A program made the position numbers and the translations under genes. The notes below the pieces were generated by a model. It was not told the origin of the DNA. It ran no database searches and saw nothing but the letters and a program-made list of their open reading frames with translations. Shown piece by piece: positions 7,507 through 18,019 of a stretch of 64,000 nt of DNA (position 1 is the stretch's first letter; each line of letters starts with the position of its first letter). The stretch lies in the NCBI RefSeq assembly GCF_000797495.1, contig NZ_JTGN01000023.1:28540-92539 (forward strand). Reading direction: 5' to 3'. This DNA comes from Robinsoniella peoriensis. GTDB lineage: Bacteria; Bacillota; Clostridia; Lachnospirales; Lachnospiraceae.

Positions 7507-9753
7507 TTATGAAATCTTCTTCAGTTTCATGGTCTTCTTTTCAAACCCTGTCTTTGCAGTGATCAGTTTATTAATTGTTTTATATCTGGAAGAAGGAATC
7601 TTAAATACTGCCTTTTTATTGATATTTTTGAAAGCATTTTTTCCTATGCTCTTTATATTTTTTCCCATTGTCACTGTTTTGACTTTTGTCTTTTTATAGA
7701 ATGCTTTGCTTTGAATGCTGGTTACTTTAAATGCATATCCATTTATTTTTACTTCAGCCGGAATTTTTATGGATGACGGATTCTTTTTTGAAGTTCCTGT
7801 CACAGAAACCGTTCCATTTCTGGCTGCTGATTTCGTTACCTTGTATTTCAGTCCCCCGCTTGTATAAGCTGCACCTTTTTTAGGTATGGTCTTTTGCGGC
7901 TGCACCGGTTTTGGAGTTTCCTGCCCGCTGGACGCTGAAGGTTTTTGTTCTACCAGAATTTTAATATCCGCCGATGCGGTTGTCCCCTGATCGGTATAGC
8001 TGACTTTTAAAGGTTTTTCACCTGACGTCTTCATATCCAGTGCACTTGCATTCGTACTGAATCCCGTTACTTTTTTACGGCTTCCGTCTGTATAGCAGGC
8101 CATTACCTGAAGGTCATTGGTGTTCAGGGTATCCCCGACAAGATAAGTACGTTTGGTCTTTAATACACGGATACCGCTTAACTTTGCCTGTTCTTCCGGT
8201 TTTTTATCTGCATCTGTATCTATGACAAACGTACACTGTTTTTCATTTGGATTTGTCTGCAATACCAGCTTTCCATCCTCACAGGCGAGATAATATCCAG
8301 GCTTAGCCACGCTCTCCAGGGTAACTCCGTAACCTGCAAATCCTTCCAGGGTACGAAAAGTCATATTATCTGCCTCCTGGGCAGTTCCATATGTATCCTG
8401 AGTCAGCACTGTCTCTTCTCCTTTTGCAGACAGGTACAGTCCCGGCTTATTGTAGGATTCAATGGAGACATAGGATGCTTTCGTCTTATCCGCCTTACCC
8501 GGCACAATCTCCCAGGAGGCATCTTCTATTTCCGCACTGAGGCTGGTCATTACCGAAGCACTGATCGGATAATACCCATCGTTCCAGCTGTTCACAAAAT
8601 TCTCATGTGCCACCGGCACTCCCGAATAGTCATAAATGCGGCTGACTTTTCCGGTCAGGCCCGTAGAAGTCTCCTGGATCATGTCAATGCTTCCATCTGC
8701 CTGAATGGAAAATTCTTCTACACACACGGAACGCCGAAATCCGCTTCCATGAGGAAGGGAGCCATTGTGGTAAATAAAATATGTTTTTCCCTTAAAATCA
8801 AATACTGCCGGATGATTTGTATTGGAAGTGGCAGTAGGGGGCATCAGCAGGCCTCCAAAATTCCACTTTCCGTCAGTGAGATCATCGGTGGTGCAATATG
8901 CCATGCCTTCCCGCCAATTTGCCGCAAAGAAGAGATAATAGGGTCCGTAATAATTTCCGCCCTCATCCTGCTGGCGGTAGAGATAAGGCGCCTCCGTATA
9001 GGTATAATCCATGCCTTCTATGGTCTGCTGCCAGATATCATCTCCCATGGTAATCTTTCCATCCTGGTTCTGGTCTTTTACCGATATCATATCCTGGTTC
9101 AATTCACACAGGTAGAGAAGTCCGTTTCCCCATGAAAGGTAGATATGTTCTTCTCCATTTTCATCTGTCTCTATCCAGGCTGTAGGATCAATATCGTTCC
9201 AGGTACTGGTTTCTGGTTCTGTTACGTATCCCTTAATCATAGAATAACCAATATCCCGAAACGGTCCCGTAGGGCTGTCCGATACAGCCACACCGATAGA
9301 CTGTTTCCCCCATGCCGTATTATCCCAGGAACAGAAATACATATAATATTTGCCGTTATGTTTCATCACCTGCCCTGCCCAGGCAGAGTTATTGTCGCCC
9401 CAGGATACATCTGTCATATCCATCATTACGCCCTCGTATTGCCAGTTCTCCATGTCCTGGGTGGAATAGCATAGATAATTTGGCATAACATAGCTTTCAT
9501 TTTGTGCCACATCGTGCCCCACATAGAGATACACGGTATCTCCGTCTACCAGGACCGATGGATCTCCCCCATAGGTAAGATTCTCCTGATCATCGAATCC
9601 GAGAATGGGATTTCCAAGCGTACTCTTTTCTACCACCGTTTCCTTTGGAACGGTATTCCCTGCCGCCATCGATTTTAGTTCCATTCCGGGAACAATACCC
9701 GCCTGAAGCAGAATGGAAGCAGTTAGAATGCCTGCCATTACTTTCTTTTTCAT
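7507..9753 (-). CDS. Secreted GH43 glycosidase with CBM42 (AbfB), Big_3 and BspA-type LRR
   Basis: The 748-residue product has a signal peptide, a GH43 catalytic domain (about 48-385), an AbfB/CBM42 beta-trefoil-like domain (about 400-518) that in known families binds arabinofuranose side chains, a group 3 Ig-like domain (522-598), a Pro/Gln linker and a BspA-like leucine-rich repeat end (632-748). The three GH43 acidic residues are visible as Asp64 (GGDPSV), Asp189 (DIDPTAW) and Glu254 (YTEAPYL). The ATG at 9753 is preferred because AAAGGAGGA lies just upstream and the signal peptide starts there; the frame extends upstream to 9828. An arabinan or arabinoxylan target is inferred from GH43 plus CBM42. 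Its TAA overlaps an in-frame ATG of the next gene, so the two are probably cotranscribed. Confidence 0.88.
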   Translation of the reverse strand: MKKKVMAGILTASILLQAGIVPGMELKSMAAGNTVPKETVVEKSTLGNPILGFDDQENLTYGGDPSVLVDGDTVYLYVGHDVAQNESYVMPNYLCYSTQDMENWQYEGVMMDMTDVSWGDNNSAWAGQVMKHNGKYYMYFCSWDNTAWGKQSIGVAVSDSPTGPFRDIGYSMIKGYVTEPETSTWNDIDPTAWIETDENGEEHIYLSWGNGLLYLCELNQDMISVKDQNQDGKITMGDDIWQQTIEGMDYTYTEAPYLYRQQDEGGNYYGPYYLFFAANWREGMAYCTTDDLTDGKWNFGGLLMPPTATSNTNHPAVFDFKGKTYFIYHNGSLPHGSGFRRSVCVEEFSIQADGSIDMIQETSTGLTGKVSRIYDYSGVPVAHENFVNSWNDGYYPISASVMTSLSAEIEDASWEIVPGKADKTKASYVSIESYNKPGLYLSAKGEETVLTQDTYGTAQEADNMTFRTLEGFAGYGVTLESVAKPGYYLACEDGKLVLQTNPNEKQCTFVIDTDADKKPEEQAKLSGIRVLKTKRTYLVGDTLNTNDLQVMACYTDGSRKKVTGFSTNASALDMKTSGEKPLKVSYTDQGTTASADIKILVEQKPSASSGQETPKPVQPQKTIPKKGAAYTSGGLKYKVTKSAARNGTVSVTGTSKKNPSSIKIPAEVKINGYAFKVTSIQSKAFYKKTKVKTVTMGKNIKSIGKNAFKNINKKAVFKIPSSRYKTINKLITAKTGFEKKTMKLKKIS

Positions 9754-9857
9754 TACCCTTTTCCTCCTTTTTCTATCTGAAAACTGCTGAGCGTATCTTA
9801 AAAATACTTTCTGCAAGATTTGGGTCACAATTTGCGGCAGATTTTTCAGACACGCAC

Positions 9858-9896
9858 TTGATATATCAATTATCCCATACCCCTATAATTATTCAA
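9858..9896 (-). promoter_or_regulatory. Possible promoter and TTGATATATCAA palindrome for the GH43-CBM42 cluster
   Basis: On the minus strand, TTGAAT (9891-9896) and GATAAT (9869-9874) are separated by 16 bases. A 12-bp perfect palindrome, TTGATATATCAA (9858-9869), abuts the -10 element and is placed well for an operator. The -35 match is partial, so this is a tentative call. The remainder of the 9754-10064 gap holds a terminator (10004-10043) and no other feature that I can see. Confidence 0.42.
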
Positions 9897-10003
9897 TTGA
9901 GTTATTTCTTCATTTGTTTCGATTATTTTGTATCTTTTTGTGTTTATCCGTGACAGGGTTTGTTTTTTTATGTATTTTGTAAGAAATCTTTTGATCAGAA
10001 TGC

Positions 10004-10043
10004 AAAACAGGATCCACAGCCTTTTATCAGCCATGGGTCCTGT
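10004..10043 (-). terminator. Likely terminator after the two-GH43 giant gene
   Basis: On the minus strand, AACAGGACCCATGGC pairs imperfectly with GGCTGTGGATCCTGTT around a short loop and is followed by TTTTGC. It lies 22 bases after the stop codon at 10065. The T-run is short, so termination may be partial. Confidence 0.55.
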
Positions 10044-10064
10044 TGTGTTACTTTCATCTGTTTC

Positions 10065-13000
10065 TTATTTTTTTACTACCTTGATTTTTATCTTTTTATA
10101 CTTTCCGTTAAATGCTTTTACCTTGATTGTTGTTGTTCCTTTTTTCTTGGCTGTGATCTTACCGGTGGAAGAAACAACTGCAACTGATTTTCTGGTGGAA
10201 GAGTACCGGATGTTATAGCTTGCCGTCTTGGACGGAAGATTTACTTTTAGCTGGAAACTCTTTCCTACCTTTAATTTCCTGTCTTTCGTATTTAGAGAAA
10301 TTTTACTTGGAGCTTTACGAACGGTTACGGTACACTTATAAGATTTCTTATTTGCTGTTTTCACCGTTATCGTAGCTTTTCCTGTTTTCTTTCCTTCAAT
10401 CTGTCCCTTGCTGTTTACTTTTACTACTGATTTCTTGCTGGAGGACCAGGTTACTTTCTGGGAAGCTCCTTTCGGATATACAGTAGCTTTTAATGTTACT
10501 TTTTCTTTCAGCCCAATTGTTATTTTTCTTTTGTTAATTTTTACACTTTTTGCCGCAGGTGTTGCCGGTTTTGGTTTCTCTGTGGATGGCTGAGAAGGTT
10601 TTTCTGTTGACGGCTGGGACGGTTTTTCTGTTGACGGCTGGGACGGCTTCTCTGTGGGCGGTGTTTCTGTTTCCGGTGCATCGGTAGGTGGTGTTACCTG
10701 GGTTTTTACAAAGTATGCCGTATAAGTAACATCCTTTTCTGCCAGATCGGTACGTGCCGCCTGGGTACTGCCGTCACTCCACTTACTAAATTCATATCCC
10801 GAATCTGCCACAGCTTCAACCTTGGTGCCAACCGTTCCCTTTTCCAGTATCTGGGTAGCGGTACCTTTGATTTTGCCATGTTCCCCTGCTTTGTAAGTAA
10901 TGGTGAATTTTTCTGCTGCAGGTTTTTCACCATACTTATCCGCAACTTCTTTTGCTTCCATTGCACGGTTATATACTTCAATATTGTCGAAATAACCTTT
11001 GAAATAATTGTCTTTGCTGTACAAGGATCTGCCAAGGTAAGCAAACAGGTTGGTGCCAAGCTCTGCCATCTTAACCGTAACTTTCTGCTCTCCTAAAAGC
11101 TTTCCGTCTTTATAAACTGTAATCTTATCCGGTGTTACCACCATAGTAATATTCATCCATTTGCCTTTAATGGCAGATGTCGTTCCGCTGGCGGTCTGTT
11201 CCGAACCGTAAGAACCGGTGGTTATCGATACCCTGGATTGTGTATTCTGTGTTTTTAATAAAAGGTATCTGTTGCTGTTTTTACCAATACCAAACGTAAA
11301 GAAGTCTCCGTCAACCATTTCTGCCTTCACATCCATTGAAATGGTCATCTTATTTCTTCCGTCAAAGAATCCCTGTGGCAGTTCCGCATAAGTTCCCTTG
11401 GTACCGTTCAGATACAGAACATTTCCTTTTACCTGATCCTCTACATAAGCTGCATTTCCATAAATCTTGCCGTCATGGCCTTTTCCGGAATCATCTTTTA
11501 TGGTATTGCTGCCGGCAGCATCTTCAAAGCTATATTTAAGTACTGCATTTTCTTCTTCTTCTTCCGTATTTACGGACGCTTCATCATACCATTTTTTCTG
11601 GATAGCGTCATACTCCTGACGGGTCAGTGACATAACGGTACCATGTCGCATGGTGGACGGGAAGGAATACTTACTGCTGTCCAGTCTGGTAAATGCTCCG
11701 CTGCCCAGATCTGTTGTAATCATCGGATAATATCCCACTCCGCCAAAGTCATCCAGAAGCAGGCACCACTTGTCCTCTCCATTGAACTTAAAGCAGGTTC
11801 CACCTTCTACATAGCGCTGGTCTTTTAAGGATGTTACCTCGGTCCAGCCGCCAATTAAGGAGTTACTCTTTTCCACGATTGTGTATTTTCCAGTGCCGCC
11901 CTTTACATCATGATCTTCTCCAGCTTCATTTTTAGAAAAACGGTAGTATACTTTCTTACCATTTTCCATGACGGAAATCACGGAGGTATCTATCACGCTG
12001 ATTGCATTACCTTCCTGGTTGTGAAGCTCTATCCAAAGCTCCGGTTCTGTAAAGCTGTAGAAGTCTCTGGTCTTGCTGTAGTACACTCTCTGTACACCAT
12101 AGTTGTCTGCGCTGGTCTTGGATGCCCAGAATACAATATATTCTCCTGTCTTTTCGTCATAAAAAGCTTCCGGTGCCCAGGTGCAGCCTGCATCATCCAG
12201 GGCAACCTTAGCCATACGCTGATTGGACCAGTTTACCATATCCGTTGATTCCCAGACCATAATACTCTGGCTTCCGGCTGTCTGTGCAGCTCCCCAGCCA
12301 TTGCCGCCGTTAATCTTCAGATCCGTTGCGATCAGATAGAATTTGTCCCCTTCCGGTGAACGGATAATGAATGGGTCACGGAGTCCTTTTTCTCCCAATT
12401 CAGATTTGAGCACCGGTTCCCCGTCATTCATATCCTTCCAATGCAGGCCATCTTCACTGGTAGCAAAGTATATCTGTTCGCCTGTAGCTGATCCCTCACC
12501 TTTAAAATAAGCAAATACATAAGCTTCAAAATCTTCTTCTGTTATATCGGATTTTGCCTTTACGGTTACAGTTATCTCCTTTGTATCCTGTGCTTCACCT
12601 TTGGAGATCAAAGCAGTAAGAACAACGTTTTTGTCCTTTTCCCCTCTGTTAACCACGCCCGCCGGGGTATTGTCATAGTTTTCATTTACAACTTCTTTTG
12701 CACTGACAACCTGCTCATCGGAACTTGTCCAGGTAATTTTTGTTCCATCCATTTCTGCCGGCAGTGTAAGATTACCAAGGATGGCATCTGCATTTGGAAT
12801 TGTCAGAGCTTCTTTTACTTCTGCTACAGTTTCCGCATCCGTTTTCTGGTATTTTGCATCTTCCTGCTCATAGTTTTCTTTTATCTGCTTTCCGGACAAT
12901 ATGGATTCCACGAATTTTACTTCACGGATTCCACCCTGGAAATCCTTAAAGGAATCGTTGTTGCCGGTTCCAATATAAGCATAAGTAAGTGTTCCCAGAC

Positions 13001-16000
13001 TGGAGATGGATGCAGGTGTCGTTGCCGTACATAACAGTTCTCCATTCATGTAGTATTTCAGTGTTGTTGCAGGTGTTCCGTCTGCTCCGGTTACATCCCG
13101 GATTGTCACAGCGATCTGATACCAGGAACCAAGAGGTGATTTTTGATTACCGGGTGTATCCCCCAGAATACTGGTTCCGTCCTGCGCTCCCCATGCGCCT
13201 CCGGCTTCTTTGCCGTTTAACATAAATGTCGTTCTGGCACTTGCCCAGTTCAGTGTTGAGAACGCATATCCGTTTTTCTCATCACTTCCAAAAGCAAATA
13301 CAGTTGAACGGTCATTAGAATTGGTATTTGTCACATCATTACGTACCCATGCCGTAACGGTTAATTCTTTTGCATCCTGCAGTTTTGTAAGTATACCGTC
13401 ATCCAGCTTAACATAATTCTTGCCTACGGATGCCGTACCTGCCGGGAATACAATGCCGCCTTTGTCATTAACTGCAAAGTCAGCCTGACCTGTCAGGGCA
13501 CCGTCAAATCCATTATTTGTACCGTCTTTCAGATCATTTGTCAGCGGATAATATGCGAATGGTTCTGTTACTGCTGCATCTTCGTCATCCTCTGCTTCTG
13601 CTTTCCCATATGCCTTCATAACTGCATCATACTCTTTCTGAGTCAGATTCAGAATGGTGCCATGGCGTTTTTTCAGGGTATCAAAAGAGTACTCATCAGA
13701 TGCTAATTTCTTCCATGCCGTTCCGGTTTTATCATTTAAATCTGTAGTAATAACCGGAAGATATCCTTTTCCTTCTGCAAACTGGTCGCTATACAGTCCA
13801 AAGGTTGTGCCGTCATTAAATTTAAACAGCTCCGGACCTTCCAGTTTCCTGCCGGTCATATCCCCGCCTAATCCAAGGCTGTCCAGATTGGTTACAACTT
13901 CCCAGTTTCCAAAGATGGAGGTACTTCTTTCCAATGTGATCTGTCCGTCTGCTGATGCACGATAATAATATCCGTCGTTACCCTTAATCATGGTTGTATC
14001 AATTATGGATTGATCTGCTCCACGGGTTATATATTCTTTTGCTTCCGTGAACGTAACAAAGTCTCTGGTCTTCGCATAATAAATCTGAAGAACGCCGTCA
14101 CCGATATCATCGGTCATATCATTGGTTGCCCAGTATACTACATATTCACCTGTTGTCTCGTCATAAATTGCTTCCGGCGCCCACGCACATCCTCCTGTAG
14201 GAGCAGATACTGTCACCGCCCGTGGCTCTGACCAGTTTACCAGGTCAGTAGATTCCCATATGATCAAATCCCTGCTTCCGGTGGTGGTTCCCATTGCCTG
14301 TCCCCAGCCTCCCCGGTGATAAATGCTCAGATCGGTTGCCAGCATATAGAAACGGTCTCCTTCTGCGGAACGCATAATGAATGGATCACGTACTCCCTTT
14401 TCACCCACAGTGCTTGTCAGTACCGGTTTGCACTCATTCAGATCCGTATAGAAATATCCATCCTTACTGGATGCAAAATAAATCTGCTCATCAGTATCTT
14501 TGCCTTCTGTTCCTGTAAAACTTCCAAACAGATATGCAACATATGGATCCTGTTTCACCGCTTTTCTTACCGTCAGCTCAAATGTTTTGCTGTCCGTTAC
14601 ATCTCCGCTGGTGATCTGCGCGGTCAGGGTAACCTTCTCATCTTCTTCCCCTCTTGTAACCACACCCGCAGGTGTTACGATATCATCCTGACTCTGTGCC
14701 TTGGAGGTAATCACATCTTCATTACTTCCGGACCAGGTAATCGCTGCACCTTCCAGCTCATCCAGAAGTGTAATATTACCACGTATATCATCAGCATTTG
14801 GGATATCCAGTGCTTCTTTTGCTGCTGCTACCTTTGCGCTGTCATCCCGGCTGGCAGTCTGGGAGATCTGCTCCTGGGTCAGTGCCTTATCATAAATTTT
14901 AAAGTCTGCCACTTTTGCTTTTAAACCAGGATCTGCCGACCAAAGAGATCGTCCGATATAACCCATAACGTTATTTTCGGTTCCATTCTCCAGAATTTCT
15001 TTTACGCTGGTATTAAACTTAAAGGTTGTTATAATCTCCCCATCCAGATAATAGGACAGGATTTTATCTTTATAAGTAATGGTAATCGTTCCATAGGAAC
15101 CGTCTTTTGGAAGACTGTGGCAGCCGCCAAAAATCCGTTCCTCTGTTTCTCCTTTGATTCCTCCTCTTACATAGCCTGTGCTGTAGCAGGGATCTACATA
15201 GAGATAATTGTTGCCGGTTCCTTTTACCTTTGAACCAAGGCACCAGAGCCAGTGATATGCCCCATTGGATGTACTTACCGTTGTTTCAATGGTAAATTCC
15301 TCATCCATAACACCTTCCAGCATGGGCAGTTCTATGTACTGGTTTTTATTTCCGGTAAAGTTCAACGCCGGAACCTCCTCAACTACCAGGATATTTTCCT
15401 GTGTCATGCCAACTGCATTCGCATCATTTTTAAGTCCGCTGACGTCCTTTAGCTTTCCGTCTTCAATTGTACTCATATCATATTGTACTAATAATCCGCC
15501 GTCTTCCACTACATCCGGCGCAACAGGTTTAACCGGTTCCGGATTTTTAATTGAGCTATGTTCTTTGATAAACTCCGGAGATTTTGCCGTATTGTAAATC
15601 TTTACATTATCAATGAGTCCCTGATAATATTCTCCGCTTCCCCAGTTTGCCTTACCAATCTGAATAATTCCACCGCTTTCACCCAGAATGTCGCTCAACT
15701 TGTAAGTACTGATCTGTTCTCCCACTTTTTCCCCGTTCACATACAGAGTAGAAGTATCTTCTGTAACAACCAGATCCACATGTTTCCATTCCGGGGAAGA
15801 TCCTGCCGAAATATTATTTCCAGGCCTTTTTCCGGTATTGTTATAACGCTCTACCGTAAGTCCCGATGCCTTATCCATAATACCAAGATAGTGTTCATTT
15901 GCAGGATTCCCTACCTGGGCATTCAGATTTGGCGCTGCATAAAATGCCCATCCGTTTCCACTGCCGGATGCTTTGCTGTCATAGGATATTGTAATTTCAT

Positions 16001-17813
16001 CCAGTCCCTTTAAAAGGGGAGTTTCATCTTCTTTGGCGATGCCAAACCAGTTAGTACTGCTTATGGACATTGCCTTTCCGGCATTATCATAGCTGTCTTC
16101 CAGTACCGGTGTTCCATTTACCGTTGCTTTCGCCCCTGCTCCTGCAAATCCGTTTTCTTCGTCATCAAAGGTGAAACTGGCAATCAGATTCTCATCTGGT
16201 ATCTCCTCATCTTTTTCAAACGTTGCGGTTACTTCGAAACTTTCGGTTACATTCTCGTCTTTTCTCACCGCATCGGTAACGCCATCGCTCCACTCTTTAA
16301 AGTGATATCCCACGTCTGCAACCGCTTCCACTCCGGTAGTGCTGCCGCCTCTTGGGATCTTCTCTTCTGTTACTCCCTGAAGAGTACCATTGCTGCCAGC
16401 TTTGTAGACTGCCGTTACCTGATCCTTGATCTCGTCTTCCGTTCTGGCATAATTATAAATCTGGATATTATCGATCTGACCTCCGAAATATTCTCCGTTT
16501 CCCCAGTTTGCCTTGCCCAGCTGAAGCACTCCGCCATCAGCTCCCAATATATCCGTCAGCTTATAATCGCTTGTATTTTCGCTTTTTACACCATCTACAT
16601 AGAGAGTTGTAGCATTTTCCTGAATAACCAGATCCACATGCTTCCACTCCGCTGAAGAGGTTCCCAGAACGTCATTTCCGGGTCTGGTTCCTTCGTTATA
16701 AAAACGTTCTACCTTCATACTGTCCGTTTTGTCTATAACACCAAGATATTTTTCATAGTTAGGGGTCTGTGCCGCCCCGCTTTGAGCTGCAAAAAACGCC
16801 CATCCATTTCCGGTTGTCCCGGCCTTGCTGTCATAGGAAATAGTAACTTCTTCAAGATCCTTCAATAAAGGTGTATCATCATCCTTGGTAATATTAAGCC
16901 AGCTGCGGCTTCTGCCACCATCCAGGCTCAGTGCCATATCCTGCGATTCACTTCCATGATCTGTAAACAATGCAGCTGCTGCGGAGGCCTCTCCCCCGGT
17001 AAATCCGGTTTCATAATCATCAAATGTGAAATCCGCTAACAGTCCCACATCAGCTGCTTTTGAGGTATCTGCAATCTGCTCCTCTGTCAGCGCACCGTCA
17101 TAGATTTTAAAGTTATCCAGAGTTCCACTGTAGTATTCCCCTTTTTCCCAGTTCGCTTTTCCAATCTGCAGTACTCCGCCGTCTGCTCCCAATATATCAG
17201 AAAGCTTAAATTCACTTTGCTGTCGTGCAGTTTCTACACCATTTACATAAAGTATGGTTTCCGTCTCTGTTACAACCAGATCAACATGCTTCCATTCAGA
17301 GGAAGTAGGTGCTGAAATGTTATTGCCCGGTCTCTTACCGATATTGTTATAACGTTCTACTCCCAGGCTTGTCTGTTTGTCGATAATGCCCAGATAATGT
17401 TCCTGCTGATACTTTTGCTCATTGGTATTAAGTGCCGCATAAAATATCCAGCCTCTGTTTGCCGAGTCCGCATCGTCTCTGCTGTCATAGGAAATGGTAA
17501 TATTTTCTTTCCCTGCCAGCAAAGGAGTTCCGTCTGCTTTTGTTACATTCAGCCAGTCTTTGGTTGAGGAAGCAAGGCTTAATGCTTTTCCCCCGTCATC
17601 CATATCCACCAGCGTATAATCCCGCATCAGAACTGCTGCCGCACCTTCTCCTGCCAGAGGTGTCTCGCCATCGAAGGTGAAATTTGCAATCATCTTCTTT
17701 TCCGTGCTGTCCGACACTTCCTCAGCCATAACATTTACGGGTATACTCGTAACAACCATTGCAGCCGCCAGTGAAGCGGCTATCATTTGTTTCGCATACA
17801 ACTTTTTCCTCAT
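10065..17813 (-). CDS. Giant secreted protein with two GH43 domains and six LamG-type domains
   Basis: The 2582-residue protein has a signal peptide (1-31), LamG domains (about 40-250, 258-470, 545-751, 771-985, 1420-1648 and 2090-2295), InlB B-type repeats (about 464-541 and 2301-2372), Ig-like linkers (about 988-1085 and 1658-1752), two GH43 domains (about 1088-1404 and 1757-2075), a PSQPSTEK-type linker and two basic Big_2 domains. Both GH43 copies keep the expected residues: Asp1143 and Glu1325 in the first, Asp1813 and Glu2003 in the second, each with an IDT block between. They look like the GH43 group that includes the Bacteroides enzyme Bt3655, which is an inference. The ATG has AAAGGAGAT eight bases upstream. 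It probably forms its own transcript. Many LamG copies suggest tight binding to insoluble glycan. Confidence 0.88.
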   Translation of the reverse strand: MRKKLYAKQMIAASLAAAMVVTSIPVNVMAEEVSDSTEKKMIANFTFDGETPLAGEGAAAVLMRDYTLVDMDDGGKALSLASSTKDWLNVTKADGTPLLAGKENITISYDSRDDADSANRGWIFYAALNTNEQKYQQEHYLGIIDKQTSLGVERYNNIGKRPGNNISAPTSSEWKHVDLVVTETETILYVNGVETARQQSEFKLSDILGADGGVLQIGKANWEKGEYYSGTLDNFKIYDGALTEEQIADTSKAADVGLLADFTFDDYETGFTGGEASAAAALFTDHGSESQDMALSLDGGRSRSWLNITKDDDTPLLKDLEEVTISYDSKAGTTGNGWAFFAAQSGAAQTPNYEKYLGVIDKTDSMKVERFYNEGTRPGNDVLGTSSAEWKHVDLVIQENATTLYVDGVKSENTSDYKLTDILGADGGVLQLGKANWGNGEYFGGQIDNIQIYNYARTEDEIKDQVTAVYKAGSNGTLQGVTEEKIPRGGSTTGVEAVADVGYHFKEWSDGVTDAVRKDENVTESFEVTATFEKDEEIPDENLIASFTFDDEENGFAGAGAKATVNGTPVLEDSYDNAGKAMSISSTNWFGIAKEDETPLLKGLDEITISYDSKASGSGNGWAFYAAPNLNAQVGNPANEHYLGIMDKASGLTVERYNNTGKRPGNNISAGSSPEWKHVDLVVTEDTSTLYVNGEKVGEQISTYKLSDILGESGGIIQIGKANWGSGEYYQGLIDNVKIYNTAKSPEFIKEHSSIKNPEPVKPVAPDVVEDGGLLVQYDMSTIEDGKLKDVSGLKNDANAVGMTQENILVVEEVPALNFTGNKNQYIELPMLEGVMDEEFTIETTVSTSNGAYHWLWCLGSKVKGTGNNYLYVDPCYSTGYVRGGIKGETEERIFGGCHSLPKDGSYGTITITYKDKILSYYLDGEIITTFKFNTSVKEILENGTENNVMGYIGRSLWSADPGLKAKVADFKIYDKALTQEQISQTASRDDSAKVAAAKEALDIPNADDIRGNITLLDELEGAAITWSGSNEDVITSKAQSQDDIVTPAGVVTRGEEDEKVTLTAQITSGDVTDSKTFELTVRKAVKQDPYVAYLFGSFTGTEGKDTDEQIYFASSKDGYFYTDLNECKPVLTSTVGEKGVRDPFIMRSAEGDRFYMLATDLSIYHRGGWGQAMGTTTGSRDLIIWESTDLVNWSEPRAVTVSAPTGGCAWAPEAIYDETTGEYVVYWATNDMTDDIGDGVLQIYYAKTRDFVTFTEAKEYITRGADQSIIDTTMIKGNDGYYYRASADGQITLERSTSIFGNWEVVTNLDSLGLGGDMTGRKLEGPELFKFNDGTTFGLYSDQFAEGKGYLPVITTDLNDKTGTAWKKLASDEYSFDTLKKRHGTILNLTQKEYDAVMKAYGKAEAEDDEDAAVTEPFAYYPLTNDLKDGTNNGFDGALTGQADFAVNDKGGIVFPAGTASVGKNYVKLDDGILTKLQDAKELTVTAWVRNDVTNTNSNDRSTVFAFGSDEKNGYAFSTLNWASARTTFMLNGKEAGGAWGAQDGTSILGDTPGNQKSPLGSWYQIAVTIRDVTGADGTPATTLKYYMNGELLCTATTPASISSLGTLTYAYIGTGNNDSFKDFQGGIREVKFVESILSGKQIKENYEQEDAKYQKTDAETVAEVKEALTIPNADAILGNLTLPAEMDGTKITWTSSDEQVVSAKEVVNENYDNTPAGVVNRGEKDKNVVLTALISKGEAQDTKEITVTVKAKSDITEEDFEAYVFAYFKGEGSATGEQIYFATSEDGLHWKDMNDGEPVLKSELGEKGLRDPFIIRSPEGDKFYLIATDLKINGGNGWGAAQTAGSQSIMVWESTDMVNWSNQRMAKVALDDAGCTWAPEAFYDEKTGEYIVFWASKTSADNYGVQRVYYSKTRDFYSFTEPELWIELHNQEGNAISVIDTSVISVMENGKKVYYRFSKNEAGEDHDVKGGTGKYTIVEKSNSLIGGWTEVTSLKDQRYVEGGTCFKFNGEDKWCLLLDDFGGVGYYPMITTDLGSGAFTRLDSSKYSFPSTMRHGTVMSLTRQEYDAIQKKWYDEASVNTEEEEENAVLKYSFEDAAGSNTIKDDSGKGHDGKIYGNAAYVEDQVKGNVLYLNGTKGTYAELPQGFFDGRNKMTISMDVKAEMVDGDFFTFGIGKNSNRYLLLKTQNTQSRVSITTGSYGSEQTASGTTSAIKGKWMNITMVVTPDKITVYKDGKLLGEQKVTVKMAELGTNLFAYLGRSLYSKDNYFKGYFDNIEVYNRAMEAKEVADKYGEKPAAEKFTITYKAGEHGKIKGTATQILEKGTVGTKVEAVADSGYEFSKWSDGSTQAARTDLAEKDVTYTAYFVKTQVTPPTDAPETETPPTEKPSQPSTEKPSQPSTEKPSQPSTEKPKPATPAAKSVKINKRKITIGLKEKVTLKATVYPKGASQKVTWSSSKKSVVKVNSKGQIEGKKTGKATITVKTANKKSYKCTVTVRKAPSKISLNTKDRKLKVGKSFQLKVNLPSKTASYNIRYSSTRKSVAVVSSTGKITAKKKGTTTIKVKAFNGKYKKIKIKVVKK
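10573..10644 (-). repeat. Three 24-bp tandem repeats encoding a Pro/Ser/Thr linker
   Basis: Units at 10573-10596, 10597-10620 and 10621-10644 encode PSQPSTEK-type octapeptides; the last two are identical at the DNA level and the first differs at several bases. A partial fourth unit follows. Whole units stay in frame, so copy-number changes would lengthen or shorten the linker between the catalytic part and the Big_2 tail. Confidence 0.85.
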
Positions 17814-18019
17814 AAAACCTATCTCCTTTTCTGCCTGATTTGATTATCTGCAGCTTGATATAGATATTGTAACAAATTTGACTTTTTCTTGAGTTTAATA
17901 ATTTTTGCATTGATTACGATTTTATTGGAGATTTTGCGGGATTTTAGTTTAAACTTATGTTTTTTTACGATTTTTGTATTATATTTTATTATCGTTGCAG
18001 ACCGATCGTCTGATTGCAC

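Noticed and set aside
10573-10644. Tandem repeats considered as CRISPR
   Set aside because: Units are 24 bp with no spacers and encode a Pro/Ser/Thr linker in frame.
14316-14924. 202-residue frame on the plus strand
   Set aside because: It lies opposite the first GH43 domain of the giant protein and has no family match or ribosome site. The minus-strand gene is clearly real.
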